Notes under the pieces: model-generated
The model's input: the letters and a program-made list of their open reading frames with translations, nothing else
What the model was told of the DNA's origin: nothing
The model's database searches: none
Program-made: the position numbers and the translations under genes
Source: Brevundimonas sp. AJA228-03
GTDB taxonomy: Bacteria; Pseudomonadota; Alphaproteobacteria; Caulobacterales; Caulobacteraceae
Direction: 5' to 3'
Assembly: GCF_017795885.1 (NCBI RefSeq)
Contig: NZ_CP059297.1
Span: 2,485,001 to 2,549,000 of the forward strand
Length of the DNA stretch: 64,000 nt
Shown: piece by piece, positions 25,430-33,754 of the stretch
Numbering within the stretch: position 1 is the stretch's first letter
Layout: each line of letters starts with the position of its first letter

Positions 25430-26896
25430 ATGTCCGAGGGACACCTTTATCTGAACGGGGCCTGGACCGAGGGCGCGGGCGACGGCTTCGCCTCTTTCGA
25501 TCCGGCGACCGAAGCCCGCGTCTGGCGCGGCAACGAGGCCTCGACCCATCAGGTCGGCGCCGCCGTCGAGGCCGCCCGCGCCGCCTTCCCCGACTGGGCC
25601 GACCGCCCGCGCACCGAGCGGATCGCGGCCATGAAACGCTATCAGGCCGCGCTCAAGGCCCGCGCCCCCGCCTTCGCCGAAGCCATCTCCAGAGAGACCG
25701 GCAAGGCCCTGTGGGAGACCACGGCGGAACTGGGCTCCATGACCGGCAAGGTCGACCTCTCCATCCGCGCCTATGACGAGCGCACCGGCGAGCGCACGGC
25801 CGAGACCGCCTTCGGCCACGCCACCCTGCGCCACCGTCCGCACGGCGTCGCAGCGGTGCTGGGCCCGTTCAACTTCCCGGGCCACCTGCCCAACGGCCAT
25901 ATCGTCCCTGCCCTGCTGGCCGGGGATACCGTCGTGTTCAAGCCGTCGGAGGAGACGCCCCACGCCGGTCAGCTGATCACCGAATGCCTTGAGGAAGCCG
26001 ACCTGCCCGCGGGCGTGTTCAACCTCGTTCAGGGTGGCCGCGACGTCGGGGCCGCCCTGCTGGACCAGCCCATCGACGCCCTGATGTTCACCGGCTCCGG
26101 TGCGGCCGGTGCCCATTTCAGGCGCAAGTTCGCCGACGATCCGCACGTCATCCTGGCGCTGGAGCTCGGCGGCAACAATCCGCTGGTCGTCTGGGATGCC
26201 GCCGATGCCGAGGCCGTCGCCGGCCTCGTCGTCCAATCCGCTTTCGTCACCACCGGCCAACGCTGCTCGTGCGCGCGCCGCCTGATCGTGCCCGAGGGGG
26301 CGTCGGGCGACGCCATCGTCGAGGCTGTCAACAGCCTCGTCGACCGGTTGATTTTCGCCCCCTGGGACGCGACGCCCGAACCCTATGGTGGCCCCCTGAT
26401 CTCGCAGCGCGCGGCGGAACAGGCGCTGGCGGCCCTGCAGCAGCGGATCGACATAGGTGCCAGGGTGATCCGCGCCTCCGGTCCTGTCGGCAGCCTGCCC
26501 AGGGCCTTCGTCAAACCGGCCATCCTCGACGTGACCGGCATCGACGTCCCCGACGAGGAGATGTTCGCCCCCTTCCTGTCCGTCACCCGCGTCCCGACCT
26601 TCGAGGCCGCTATCGCCGCCGCCAACGCCACCCGCTATGGCCTGTCCGCCGGCCTCATCAGCGACGACCCCGCCCACTGGGACCATTTCATCCGCCGCAT
26701 CCGTGCGGGCGTCGTCAACTTCAACCGCCCGACCACCGGCGCCGCCGGCGACATGCCCTTCGGCGGCCTCGGCGCCAGCGGCAACCACCGCCCGTCCGCA
26801 TACTACGCCGCCGACTACTGCGCCTATCCGGTGGCCAGTTTCGAGGCCGGGGCGGTGAAGAACATCGAGGGCGAGATCAAGGGGTTGAGACAATGA
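25430..26896 (+). CDS. astD: Succinylglutamate-semialdehyde dehydrogenase
   Basis: AstD oxidises N-succinylglutamate 5-semialdehyde to N-succinylglutamate with NAD, the fourth AST step. The 488-residue aldehyde dehydrogenase has VLGPFNFPGHLPNGHI, the general-base Glu in LELGGNNP near residue 243 and the catalytic Cys in GQRCSCARR near residue 278. Ending TGDMPFGG-type sequence (GAAGDMPFGGLGASGNH) is also conserved. The ATG at 25430 is close to the end of the REPIN, whose last bases ATGAGCGG form a six-codon minor frame stopping at the astD start (TGAATG). Confidence 0.95.
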   Translation: MSEGHLYLNGAWTEGAGDGFASFDPATEARVWRGNEASTHQVGAAVEAARAAFPDWADRPRTERIAAMKRYQAALKARAPAFAEAISRETGKALWETTAELGSMTGKVDLSIRAYDERTGERTAETAFGHATLRHRPHGVAAVLGPFNFPGHLPNGHIVPALLAGDTVVFKPSEETPHAGQLITECLEEADLPAGVFNLVQGGRDVGAALLDQPIDALMFTGSGAAGAHFRRKFADDPHVILALELGGNNPLVVWDAADAEAVAGLVVQSAFVTTGQRCSCARRLIVPEGASGDAIVEAVNSLVDRLIFAPWDATPEPYGGPLISQRAAEQALAALQQRIDIGARVIRASGPVGSLPRAFVKPAILDVTGIDVPDEEMFAPFLSVTRVPTFEAAIAAANATRYGLSAGLISDDPAHWDHFIRRIRAGVVNFNRPTTGAAGDMPFGGLGASGNHRPSAYYAADYCAYPVASFEAGAVKNIEGEIKGLRQ

Positions 26897-26899
26897 CCC

Positions 26900-26917
26900 T
26901 CTCCCGCCGGGAGAGGG
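26900..26917 (+). repeat. Short hairpin in the astD-astB gap
   Basis: CTCTCCCG and CGGGAGAG form a perfect hairpin filling most of the 25-bp gap. It could hide or pace ribosome access to the astB GTG start, but there is no direct evidence. Confidence 0.5.
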
Positions 26918-26921
26918 GTCT

Positions 26922-28253
26922 GTGACCGCCCTCGAAGCCAATGCCGACGGCCTGATCGGTCCGACACATTCCTATGCCGGTCTCAGCCCCGGCAACCTCG
27001 CCTCCAGCCTGAACAAGGGCGAGGCGTCCAACCCCCGCGCGGCCGTCCTGCAGGGGCTCGACAAGATGAAGCGGCTCGCCGACCTCGGCCTGCCCCAGTT
27101 CGTCCTGCCGCCGCACGAGCGCCCCGACATCCCCTTCCTGCGCAGCCTCGGCTTCACCGGCCCGGACACCCGCGTGCTGGAGCAGGCCTGGAAGGATGCC
27201 CCGTCCTTCGCCGCCGCCGCCCTGTCCGCCAGTCCCATGTGGGCCGCCAATGCCGCCACCGTGACGCCCAGCGCGGACTCAGCCGACGGCCGCGTCCATT
27301 TCACCCCCGCCAACCTGCACACCAATCTGCACCGCAGCCTGGAGCACGCCCAGACGAAGCGGTCGCTGGACGTCCTGTTTCCCGACCCCACCCGCTTCGC
27401 CGTCCACGACGCCCTGCCCGCCGTCGCCCATCTGGCCGATGAGGGGGCCGCCAACCATGTCCGCCTGTGCGCCGAGCATGGGTCGCCCGGCGTGAACCTT
27501 CTGGTCTGGGGCCGCGACGCCCATCAGGTCTGGGACGGCCCCTTCCCCGCCCGCCAGACGCGTCAGGCCTCCGAGGCCATCGCCCGTCGCCACGCGGCCT
27601 CGGGCGCGGTCCTCGCCCAACAGTCCCGCGCCGCCATCGCCGGCGGCACCTTCCACAACGACGTGGTCTGCGTCGGCGCGCTGGACACCCTGTTCCACCA
27701 CGACCTGGCCTTCGAGGACACCGCCGCCACCCATGCCGCCATCCGGGCGGCGGCCCAAGGCTTCGAGCCGATCTTCGTCGAGGTGTCCTCAGCTGACCTG
27801 CCCCTGGCCGACGCCATCTCCAGCTATCTGTTCAACTCCATGCTGGTGCAGATCCCGGGCGAGGATCGCCTGACCCTGATCTGCCCGACCGAGACCCGCG
27901 ACAACCCCCGCAGCCACGCGGTCGCCCAGTCTCTGACCGCCTCCAACGGCCCCATCGGCCGGGTCGAATACGTCGATGTGCGCCAGTCGATGCGGAACGG
28001 CGGCGGCCCGGCCTGCCTGCGCCTGCGCGTCGTCCTGACCGAGGCCGAGCTGGCCGCCACCAACCCCGCCATGCGCCTGACCGACGCCCTGCACGCCCGC
28101 CTGTCGGACTGGGCGAACCGCCATTACCGCGACACCCTGGCCCCCGCCGACCTCGCCGACCCGGCCCTGATCGCAGAGACGCGGGGCGCGCTGGACGAAC
28201 TGACCGGCCTGCTTAAGCTCGGGTCCGGATTCTACCCGTTCCAGCGCCTCTGA
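26922..28253 (+). CDS. astB: N-succinylarginine dihydrolase
   Basis: AstB hydrolyses N-succinylarginine to succinylornithine, releasing two ammonia and CO2, the second AST step. The 443-residue protein has the family N terminus EANADGLIGPTHSYAGLS, HTNLHRSLE, GGTFHNDVVCVG and the catalytic Cys in GGGPACLRLRV near residue 362. The start is GTG at 26922. Together with astA and astD this gives the AST backbone; the aminotransferase astC is not in the window. Confidence 0.95.
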   Translation: MTALEANADGLIGPTHSYAGLSPGNLASSLNKGEASNPRAAVLQGLDKMKRLADLGLPQFVLPPHERPDIPFLRSLGFTGPDTRVLEQAWKDAPSFAAAALSASPMWAANAATVTPSADSADGRVHFTPANLHTNLHRSLEHAQTKRSLDVLFPDPTRFAVHDALPAVAHLADEGAANHVRLCAEHGSPGVNLLVWGRDAHQVWDGPFPARQTRQASEAIARRHAASGAVLAQQSRAAIAGGTFHNDVVCVGALDTLFHHDLAFEDTAATHAAIRAAAQGFEPIFVEVSSADLPLADAISSYLFNSMLVQIPGEDRLTLICPTETRDNPRSHAVAQSLTASNGPIGRVEYVDVRQSMRNGGGPACLRLRVVLTEAELAATNPAMRLTDALHARLSDWANRHYRDTLAPADLADPALIAETRGALDELTGLLKLGSGFYPFQRL

Positions 28254-28287
28254 TCGGACCCGCGATGGCCCCACCTGCGTGCACCCC

Positions 28288-29562
28288 ATGACCCCCGCCC
28301 GCCGCCTGAAGAACATCGTCGGCGGCTCGGCCGGCAATCTGGTCGAGTGGTTCGACTGGTTCGCCTATGCGGCCTTCACCGTCTATTTCGCCCCGGTCTT
28401 CTTCCCGAAGGGCGAGCCGACCGCCCAGCTGCTGAGCACCGCGGCCATCTTCGCGGTCGGCTTCCTGATGCGGCCGGTCGGGGCCTGGGTCATGGGGGTC
28501 TATGCCGACCGCAGGGGGCGCAAGGCCGGCCTGACCCTGTCGGTCAGCCTGATGTGCGCGGGCTCGCTGATCATCGCCTGCACGCCCGGCTATGCCACCA
28601 TCGGCCTCGCCGCCCCTGCCCTGCTGCTGATCGCCCGCATGATGCAGGGCCTCAGCGTCGGCGGCGAATACGGTTCCAGCGCCACCTATCTGTCCGAGAT
28701 GGCCACGGCCCGGCACCGCGGTTTCTGGTCCAGCTTCCAGTATGTGACCCTGATCTCGGGCCAGCTGCTGGCCCTGATGCTGCTGATCCTGCTGCAGCGG
28801 ACCTTGGGCGAGACCGCCCTGTCGGACTGGGCCTGGCGCATCCCCTTCTTCGTCGGCGCGGCCCTGGCAGTCGTGGTCTTCTGGCTGCGCCGGGGCCTGG
28901 ACGAGACCACCGCCTTCACGGATCCGGGCACCCGCGCCGCGCCGAAATCCAGCGCGCTGGAACTGGTCCTGCGCCATCCGAAGGAGGCGTTGATCGTCAT
29001 CGGCCTGACGGCCGGCGGGACGCTCGCCTTCTATACCTACACGACCTACCTGCAGAAATTCCTGACCAACACCTCCGGCTTCTCCAAGGCCGAGGCCACC
29101 GAGATCAGCGCCGCTGCCCTGTTCCTCTTCATGCTGCTGCAGCCCGCCGTGGGGGCGCTGTCGGACCGGATCGGCCGCAAGCCGGTGATGATCGCCTTCG
29201 GGGTCCTGGGCCTGGTCTGCACCGTGCCGATCATGAGCACCCTGGCGGTCACCACCAATGCGCTCGCCGCCTTCGCCCTGAGCCTCGCTGCCCTGGTCAT
29301 CGTCTCCGGCTACACCGCCATCAATGCGGTGGTGAAGGCCGAGCTGTTCCCCGCCCATATCCGGGCGCTGGGCGTCGCCCTGCCCTATGCCCTCGCCAAT
29401 GCCGTGTTCGGCGGCACGGCCGAATACGTCGCCCTGTGGTTCAAGCTGGACGGACGCGAGAGCCTGTATTTCTGGTACGTCACCGGCATGATCGGGATTT
29501 CACTGATCACCTACGTCCTGATGCGCGACACGAAGACGAAGAGTCTGATCGTCGAGGATTAG
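28288..29562 (+). CDS. MFS transporter of the metabolite:H+ symporter (MHS, KgtP-like) family
   Basis: The 424-residue inner-membrane protein has about 12 helices and the MHS hallmarks: GNLVEWFDWFAYAAF at the N terminus, the cytoplasmic-loop motif YADRRGRKAG after helix 2 and its repeat LSDRIGRKPV after helix 8, with GLSVGGEYG in helix 4. KgtP carries 2-oxoglutarate and relatives carry other carboxylates; uptake of an AST-related compound is inferred only from the position 34 bp after astB. I prefer the ATG at 28288; a GTG at 28279 is also in frame. Confidence 0.9.
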   Translation: MTPARRLKNIVGGSAGNLVEWFDWFAYAAFTVYFAPVFFPKGEPTAQLLSTAAIFAVGFLMRPVGAWVMGVYADRRGRKAGLTLSVSLMCAGSLIIACTPGYATIGLAAPALLLIARMMQGLSVGGEYGSSATYLSEMATARHRGFWSSFQYVTLISGQLLALMLLILLQRTLGETALSDWAWRIPFFVGAALAVVVFWLRRGLDETTAFTDPGTRAAPKSSALELVLRHPKEALIVIGLTAGGTLAFYTYTTYLQKFLTNTSGFSKAEATEISAAALFLFMLLQPAVGALSDRIGRKPVMIAFGVLGLVCTVPIMSTLAVTTNALAAFALSLAALVIVSGYTAINAVVKAELFPAHIRALGVALPYALANAVFGGTAEYVALWFKLDGRESLYFWYVTGMIGISLITYVLMRDTKTKSLIVED

Positions 29563-30038
29563 GCGCCCGGATGGCTTGTCATCCCCGACGGAGCGAAGCG
29601 GAGATCGGGGACGGGACGGTCCCACACCTCCTGACCCTCCCGGACAGCCCGCCCGGGCTGAGCCGGGAGACGGGTGGCGGCGACGCGGGTGTATGACGCC
29701 TCGCCGTGGCGTTCATGCGTGGTTCCCGCCATTCTTTCGGTCCCACGCTGTCGCCCGGCTCAGCCCATGCGGGCTGTCCGGGCGTGGCCAGACACGATGG
29801 GACTTTCGCCATCCCCGATCTCCGCTTCGCTCCGTCGGGGATGACAAGGGACCGACCCCCGCTGCGCTCCGTCGGGGATGACAAGAGAGCGATCTCCGCT
29901 GCGCTCCGTCGGGGATGACAAGAGCGCGATCTCCGCTGCGCTCCGTCGGGGATGACAAGGGACCGACCCCCGCTGCGCTCCGTCGGGGATGACAAGAGAG
30001 CGATCTCCGCTTCGCTCCGTCGGGGATGACAAGCCTAA
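29563..30038. repeat. Gene-free repeat block between MFS and phhA operons
   Basis: This 476-bp stretch has no gene. A long imperfect inverted repeat has arms of roughly 110 bp (about 29575-29690 and 29742-29850); both arms contain a GTCATCCCCGACGGAGCG terminus and a 29-bp near-perfect inner segment (CCCGGACAGCCC...). The right arm leads straight into a tandem array (separate entry). It lies between convergent transcription units and may also insulate them. Confidence 0.9.
29819..30033. repeat. Tandem array, six units with exact 37-bp period
   Basis: The core CGCTCCGTCGGGGATGACAA occurs six times, with TCCGTCGG starting at 29831, 29868, 29905, 29942, 29979 and 30016, each 37 bp apart. The rest of each unit alternates between GGGACCGACCCCCG and GAGAGCGATCTCCG (or GAGCGCGATCTCCG). 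Each unit resembles half of the GTCATCCC palindrome found elsewhere in the window. Confidence 0.95.
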
Positions 30039-30389
30039 CTAGGCTTCCGGCACCGCGGGCGGCGGCGCGACCGGCCCGCCCGCTTCACCCGGGGCTACGG
30101 CGGCCTTCGCAGCCTCGTCGCCGTCGGCCAGATAGACCACCCGGCATTCGCCATCGATCGTGGTGTAGCGGCCGTTCGCGGCGTCGACGAAGGCGATGCG
30201 CCCGCCGTCGTTGTATTCGACCTTGCCTGTCGAGCGGCCGGCAAAGGTCTCGGTCCCATAGGTCCAGCAGGTGATGTCTGCAGGCTTGTCGCCAAAGGTC
30301 GCCGCGTTCCGCGCGCGCCTGGCATCGGTGCAGGCCGCGGCCGACACCGCCAGCCCCGTGACCAGAAGGACGACGAAGGTCTTTCTCAC
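30039..30389 (-). CDS. Small lipoprotein coupled to phhA
   Basis: The 116-residue protein has a signal sequence ending in a lipobox (SAAAC, Cys about residue 20). The mature part includes ITCWTYGTETFAGRSTGKV, then YNDGGRIAFVDAANGRY and a Pro/Ala-rich tail; I do not recognise a family. The GTG start at 30389 overlaps the phhA stop by four bases (GTGA), so the two are probably translated together. The reason for this coupling is not clear. Confidence 0.75.
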   Translation of the reverse strand: MRKTFVVLLVTGLAVSAAACTDARRARNAATFGDKPADITCWTYGTETFAGRSTGKVEYNDGGRIAFVDAANGRYTTIDGECRVVYLADGDEAAKAAVAPGEAGGPVAPPPAVPEA

Positions 30390-31261
30390 GCCGCGAACCT
30401 CCCGCCCTTGGCCGCATAGGCTTGAGTACCCCGCGTGACGACCCGGTCATAGGGCTGGATCGCCGTGATGCCGATGTCGGTCTGCCCCTTCAGCCGGTCG
30501 TAGATCGGGCCGAAGTCTTCCAGGGTCGCATCGTTCAGGGCCTCGATCGAGGGGATGACGAAATAGACCTGCTGGAAGTCGTCGATGCGGTAGTCGGTCC
30601 GCATGACCCGCTCCAGGTCGAAGGCGATGCGGTTGGGCGATGGATCCTCCAGCGCGAAGACGCTCTCGGACGCCGAGGACACGATGCCCGCGCCATAGAT
30701 CCGCAGGCCCTCGCCCTGGTCGATCAGGCCGAACTCCACCGTATACCAGTACAGCCGGGCCAGGTTCCTCAGCATGCCCAGGCTCTGCGCCCGCTGCCCG
30801 CCCTTGCCATAGGCCTGCATATAGTCGGCGAAGTCCGGGTCGGTCAGCATCGGCACATGGCCGAAGACATCGTGGAAGATGTCCGGTTCCTGCAGGTAAT
30901 CCAGCTGGTCGGCCTTGCGGATGAACTGCCCCGACGGGAACCGCCGGTTGGCCAGGTGGTCGAAGAACACCTCGTCGGGCACCAGTCCGGGCACGCAGAC
31001 CACGGTCCAGCCGGTCAGGGCCTTCAGCTTCGGATTCATCAGGGCGAAATCGGGGATGCCGCCGGTGTTCAGGTCCAGCGCGCTCAGCCCCTTCATGAAG
31101 GCACCGGCGGCCCGCCCGGGCAGAATCTCCATCTGCCGCGCGTACAGGGTGTCCCAGGTGTCGTGCTCGACCTGGGTATAGGCCCGCCAGTTCTGGCTGA
31201 TCGTCCAGTCGGCGGCCGCGCCCTCCGGCGGGCTTTGAAAGACGTGTTCGAAATCGGCCAT
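30386..31261 (-). CDS. phhA: Phenylalanine 4-hydroxylase
   Basis: PhhA hydroxylates phenylalanine to tyrosine using tetrahydropterin, O2 and non-haem iron in the cytoplasm. The 291-residue protein shows the iron ligands HDVFGHVPML (two His near residues 129 and 134) and the Glu in YWYTVEFGL near 175, plus GQFIRKADQLDYLQEPD before them. The start at ATG 31261 gives the normal bacterial length; the open frame upstream to 31309 is not family-like. No pterin dehydratase (phhB) or tyrosine catabolic gene is adjacent. Confidence 0.94.
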   Translation of the reverse strand: MADFEHVFQSPPEGAAADWTISQNWRAYTQVEHDTWDTLYARQMEILPGRAAGAFMKGLSALDLNTGGIPDFALMNPKLKALTGWTVVCVPGLVPDEVFFDHLANRRFPSGQFIRKADQLDYLQEPDIFHDVFGHVPMLTDPDFADYMQAYGKGGQRAQSLGMLRNLARLYWYTVEFGLIDQGEGLRIYGAGIVSSASESVFALEDPSPNRIAFDLERVMRTDYRIDDFQQVYFVIPSIEALNDATLEDFGPIYDRLKGQTDIGITAIQPYDRVVTRGTQAYAAKGGRFAA

Positions 31262-31312
31262 GGCGAAACTCCCTGCCCCCAATCTAGAGGCCACCCGCCC
31301 GCCCTCCAAGCG

Positions 31313-31627
31313 TCAATGAATGGGCTGGGCCCTCGGCGCATGGTGTCCCGCCTCGTCGATGGTGAACCACCGGGCGCGGTCGTCGGCGTTCATCGGGGCG
31401 ATGTCGGGGTCGGGCTCCAGCACCGCCTCGGCGGCATAGACCAGAAAGCCGGTGTCCTCGCCCATGGCCAGGACGCGATAGAAGGGCTGGTCGCGATAAT
31501 CCGGGCCGGGCTCGCTGGCGGGTCCGGCATAGACGCCGTCGACGTCGACCACGAGCCCGCGAAACGATTCCTCGCGGTGACGTACGATCTGGCCGAGGCC
31601 GAATTTGGCAGTCAGGGACCGGGTCAT
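31313..31627 (-). CDS. hspQ: Heat shock protein HspQ
   Basis: HspQ (formerly YccV) is a small hemimethylated-DNA-binding-domain protein that in E. coli regulates Lon specificity and DnaA stability. The 104-residue protein has FGLGQIVRHREESFRGLV, VDVDG and QPFYRVLAMGED, all typical. It lies 51 bp before phhA on the same strand. The start at ATG 31627 is the only sensible one. Confidence 0.9.
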   Translation of the reverse strand: MTRSLTAKFGLGQIVRHREESFRGLVVDVDGVYAGPASEPGPDYRDQPFYRVLAMGEDTGFLVYAAEAVLEPDPDIAPMNADDRARWFTIDEAGHHAPRAQPIH

Positions 31628-31775
31628 GACCCTTCTGTACGACAGCCGGCCTGAGCGGGACGCTGTCAGATCCGTTCATCCTGGCGTCAGATAGGCTTGG
31701 CACGGACGATCAACGCGCATTAGGCTGACCGGGACAGGCGCCCGTCCCGGTTGCGCCCAGGTGAAAGTTCGGCCC

Positions 31776-32897
31776 ATGCCGGCACCCGACGGCGCGCCAC
31801 GACGGCGCGACGAACGGTCCCGGGTCCAGCGGGCGTCGAACGGGGATGCGTCGGCTCGCGACGGCCCCGTCTATGGCGCGCTTGATCTGGGGACCAACAA
31901 CTGCCGTCTGCTGATCGCGCGCCCGGCGCGGGACGGCTTCCGCGTGGTCGACAGCTTCAGCCGGATCGTGCGCCTGGGCGAAGGTCTGTCGCGCACCGGT
32001 CGTCTGGACGAGGCGGCCATGGACCGCGCCTATGAGGCCGTGGCCCAGTGCGCCGAACGGGTGATCCGGCGCGGCGTCGACACCAGCCGGCTGATCGCGG
32101 TCGCCACCCAGGCCTGTCGTCAGGCCGAGAACGGAGCCGCCTTCGTGGAGCGGGTGCGCAAGGGCACCGGGCTGAAGCTCCGCATCATCGATCCGGTCGA
32201 GGAGGCCCGCCTGTCGGTCGAGGGCTGTCTGAACCTGTTCGACCCGGCGGCAGAGGCCGTTCTGGTCATCGACGTCGGCGGTGGCTCGACCGAGCTGTCC
32301 TGGCTGCGCAAGTCGGGCACCGAGATGAAGACGGTTGCCTGGCTGTCCGTGCCGCTGGGGGTCGTCACCCTGGCCGAGCGCCATCCCGAGCCGGAGGGCT
32401 CGGGTCAGGCCTGGTATGAGGCCATGGTGGCCGACATGTCCGCAGCCCTGGCCGCCGACGGATTCGACGATCCGGAGTTCCGGCGCCTGTATGAGGGCGG
32501 CCAGGGCCACCTCGTCGGAACCTCCGGCGCGATCACGTCCCTCGCGGGCGTGCACCTGAACCTGCCCCGCTATCAGCGCGACCGGGTCGACGGCCTGTGG
32601 ATGACGCGGGCCGAGTGCGACGCGGCGGCCGACCGGCTGAAGGCCATGGGGCCCGGGGGGCGGGCGGCCGAATCCTGCATCGGGCCCGACCGCGCCGACC
32701 TGGTGCTGGCGGGCGCCGCGATCCTGGATGCCGTCCAGCGGGCCTGGCCGAGCGAGCGTGTCCGCGTCGCCGATCGCGGCCTGCGCGAGGGCCTGCTGCT
32801 GCAGCAGATGCGTCAGGCCAGACGGCCCGTACGGCGGCGGCGCGGACGCGGCCGGGGACGGCCTCAGACGGCGGGCGCCGCCGGGCCCGAGACCTGA
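31776..32897 (+). CDS. Ppx/GppA family phosphatase
   Basis: The family contains exopolyphosphatases and guanosine pentaphosphate phosphohydrolases of the sugar kinase/actin fold. The 373-residue protein has phosphate-1 motif ALDLGTNNCRLLIA near residue 36, VIDVGGGSTEL and GTSGAITSLAG. It lacks the long C-terminal HD-like domain of E. coli Ppx, as usual in alphaproteobacteria. The C terminus is strongly basic (RRPVRRRRGRGRGR). I chose ATG 31776; GTG 31761 is an alternative. Its 3' end overlaps the convergent cyclophilin gene by 34 bp. Confidence 0.88.
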   Translation: MPAPDGAPRRRDERSRVQRASNGDASARDGPVYGALDLGTNNCRLLIARPARDGFRVVDSFSRIVRLGEGLSRTGRLDEAAMDRAYEAVAQCAERVIRRGVDTSRLIAVATQACRQAENGAAFVERVRKGTGLKLRIIDPVEEARLSVEGCLNLFDPAAEAVLVIDVGGGSTELSWLRKSGTEMKTVAWLSVPLGVVTLAERHPEPEGSGQAWYEAMVADMSAALAADGFDDPEFRRLYEGGQGHLVGTSGAITSLAGVHLNLPRYQRDRVDGLWMTRAECDAAADRLKAMGPGGRAAESCIGPDRADLVLAGAAILDAVQRAWPSERVRVADRGLREGLLLQQMRQARRPVRRRRGRGRGRPQTAGAAGPET

Positions 32898-33754
32898 ACG
32901 GGCAGGTCCACGTCGCAGATCGAGAAATCCGCACCGCGCACCATCCGCACGCTCTCGATCAGGGTGAGGAAGGCCGCCGACGACGTCGCCATCACCTGGA
33001 CCACCGGCCGCTGGTCGACCGGCAGGTCAGACGCCACGCGGACACGGATCATCCGGTCGGGATCGGCCGTCACCATGCCGTTTTCGCCGTCACCCACCTT
33101 GATAGCCCTCACGATGTCCAGGCCGGACACCACCCGGCCCCAGACGGAGTAGCGCTTGTCCAGCGCCGGATAGGGCTGGCGCATCAGGAAGAACTGGCTG
33201 TTGGCGCTGTCGTTCGCCTCGTCGCGCGCCATGCCCGCCACGCCGGGGCAATAGGTGCCCCAGCCGTGGACCTTGCCGTCGGCCGTCGTGGCCATCAGGG
33301 CGTCGGGCTGGGTCTGGACCGGCAGGCTGTTCAGGAATCCCAGCGGCGCGCCGGCCGGGGCCGCGACCATGGCGAAGGGCATGTCCGGCCCGCGCCGGAA
33401 GGTGAATTCCGCCTTCAGGTCGGGATAGGGGCTCTGGCCATCCCCGGTGCCGAGCGGATCCCCGGTCTGGGCCATGAAGGCGTCGATCACGCGGTGGAAG
33501 ACGATGCCGTCGAAGAAGGCGCGCCGGGCCAGCAGCCGCATCCGCTCGACATGCAGGGGCGCAATCTCCGGCGTCATCTCGACCAAGATCCGGCCCCTGT
33601 TCGTGTCGATGACCAGCAGGTTTTCGGCCGGCACGGTGCGCCAGTCGCTGGCGACGGCCATGGACGGTTCGGTGGCCGTCGTCCCCATGTCCTGCGCCGA
33701 AGCGACGGGGGCGCAGGCCAGCAGGGTCAGGGCCAGAACGGACAGTCGGATCAT
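32864..33754 (-). CDS. Exported cyclophilin-type peptidyl-prolyl isomerase (1)
   Basis: The 296-residue protein has a signal peptide (cleavage near ASA-Q, residue 21) and a cyclophilin domain: RGRILVEMTPEIAP, the catalytic FHRVIDAFMAQTGDP and NSQFFLM, so it should isomerise X-Pro bonds in the periplasm. A C-terminal extension of about 60 residues with two Cys-containing segments follows. It begins inside the end of the upstream cyclophilin gene (ATGA overlap at 33751-33754), forming a two-gene operon of paralogues. Confidence 0.9.
   Translation of the reverse strand: MIRLSVLALTLLACAPVASAQDMGTTATEPSMAVASDWRTVPAENLLVIDTNRGRILVEMTPEIAPLHVERMRLLARRAFFDGIVFHRVIDAFMAQTGDPLGTGDGQSPYPDLKAEFTFRRGPDMPFAMVAAPAGAPLGFLNSLPVQTQPDALMATTADGKVHGWGTYCPGVAGMARDEANDSANSQFFLMRQPYPALDKRYSVWGRVVSGLDIVRAIKVGDGENGMVTADPDRMIRVRVASDLPVDQRPVVQVMATSSAAFLTLIESVRMVRGADFSICDVDLPVQVSGPAAPAV

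Noticed and set aside
29819..30033. CRISPR array
   Set aside because: The 37-bp period suggests one, but the whole unit repeats, the variable part alternates between two forms instead of being unique spacers, and no cas gene is in the window.
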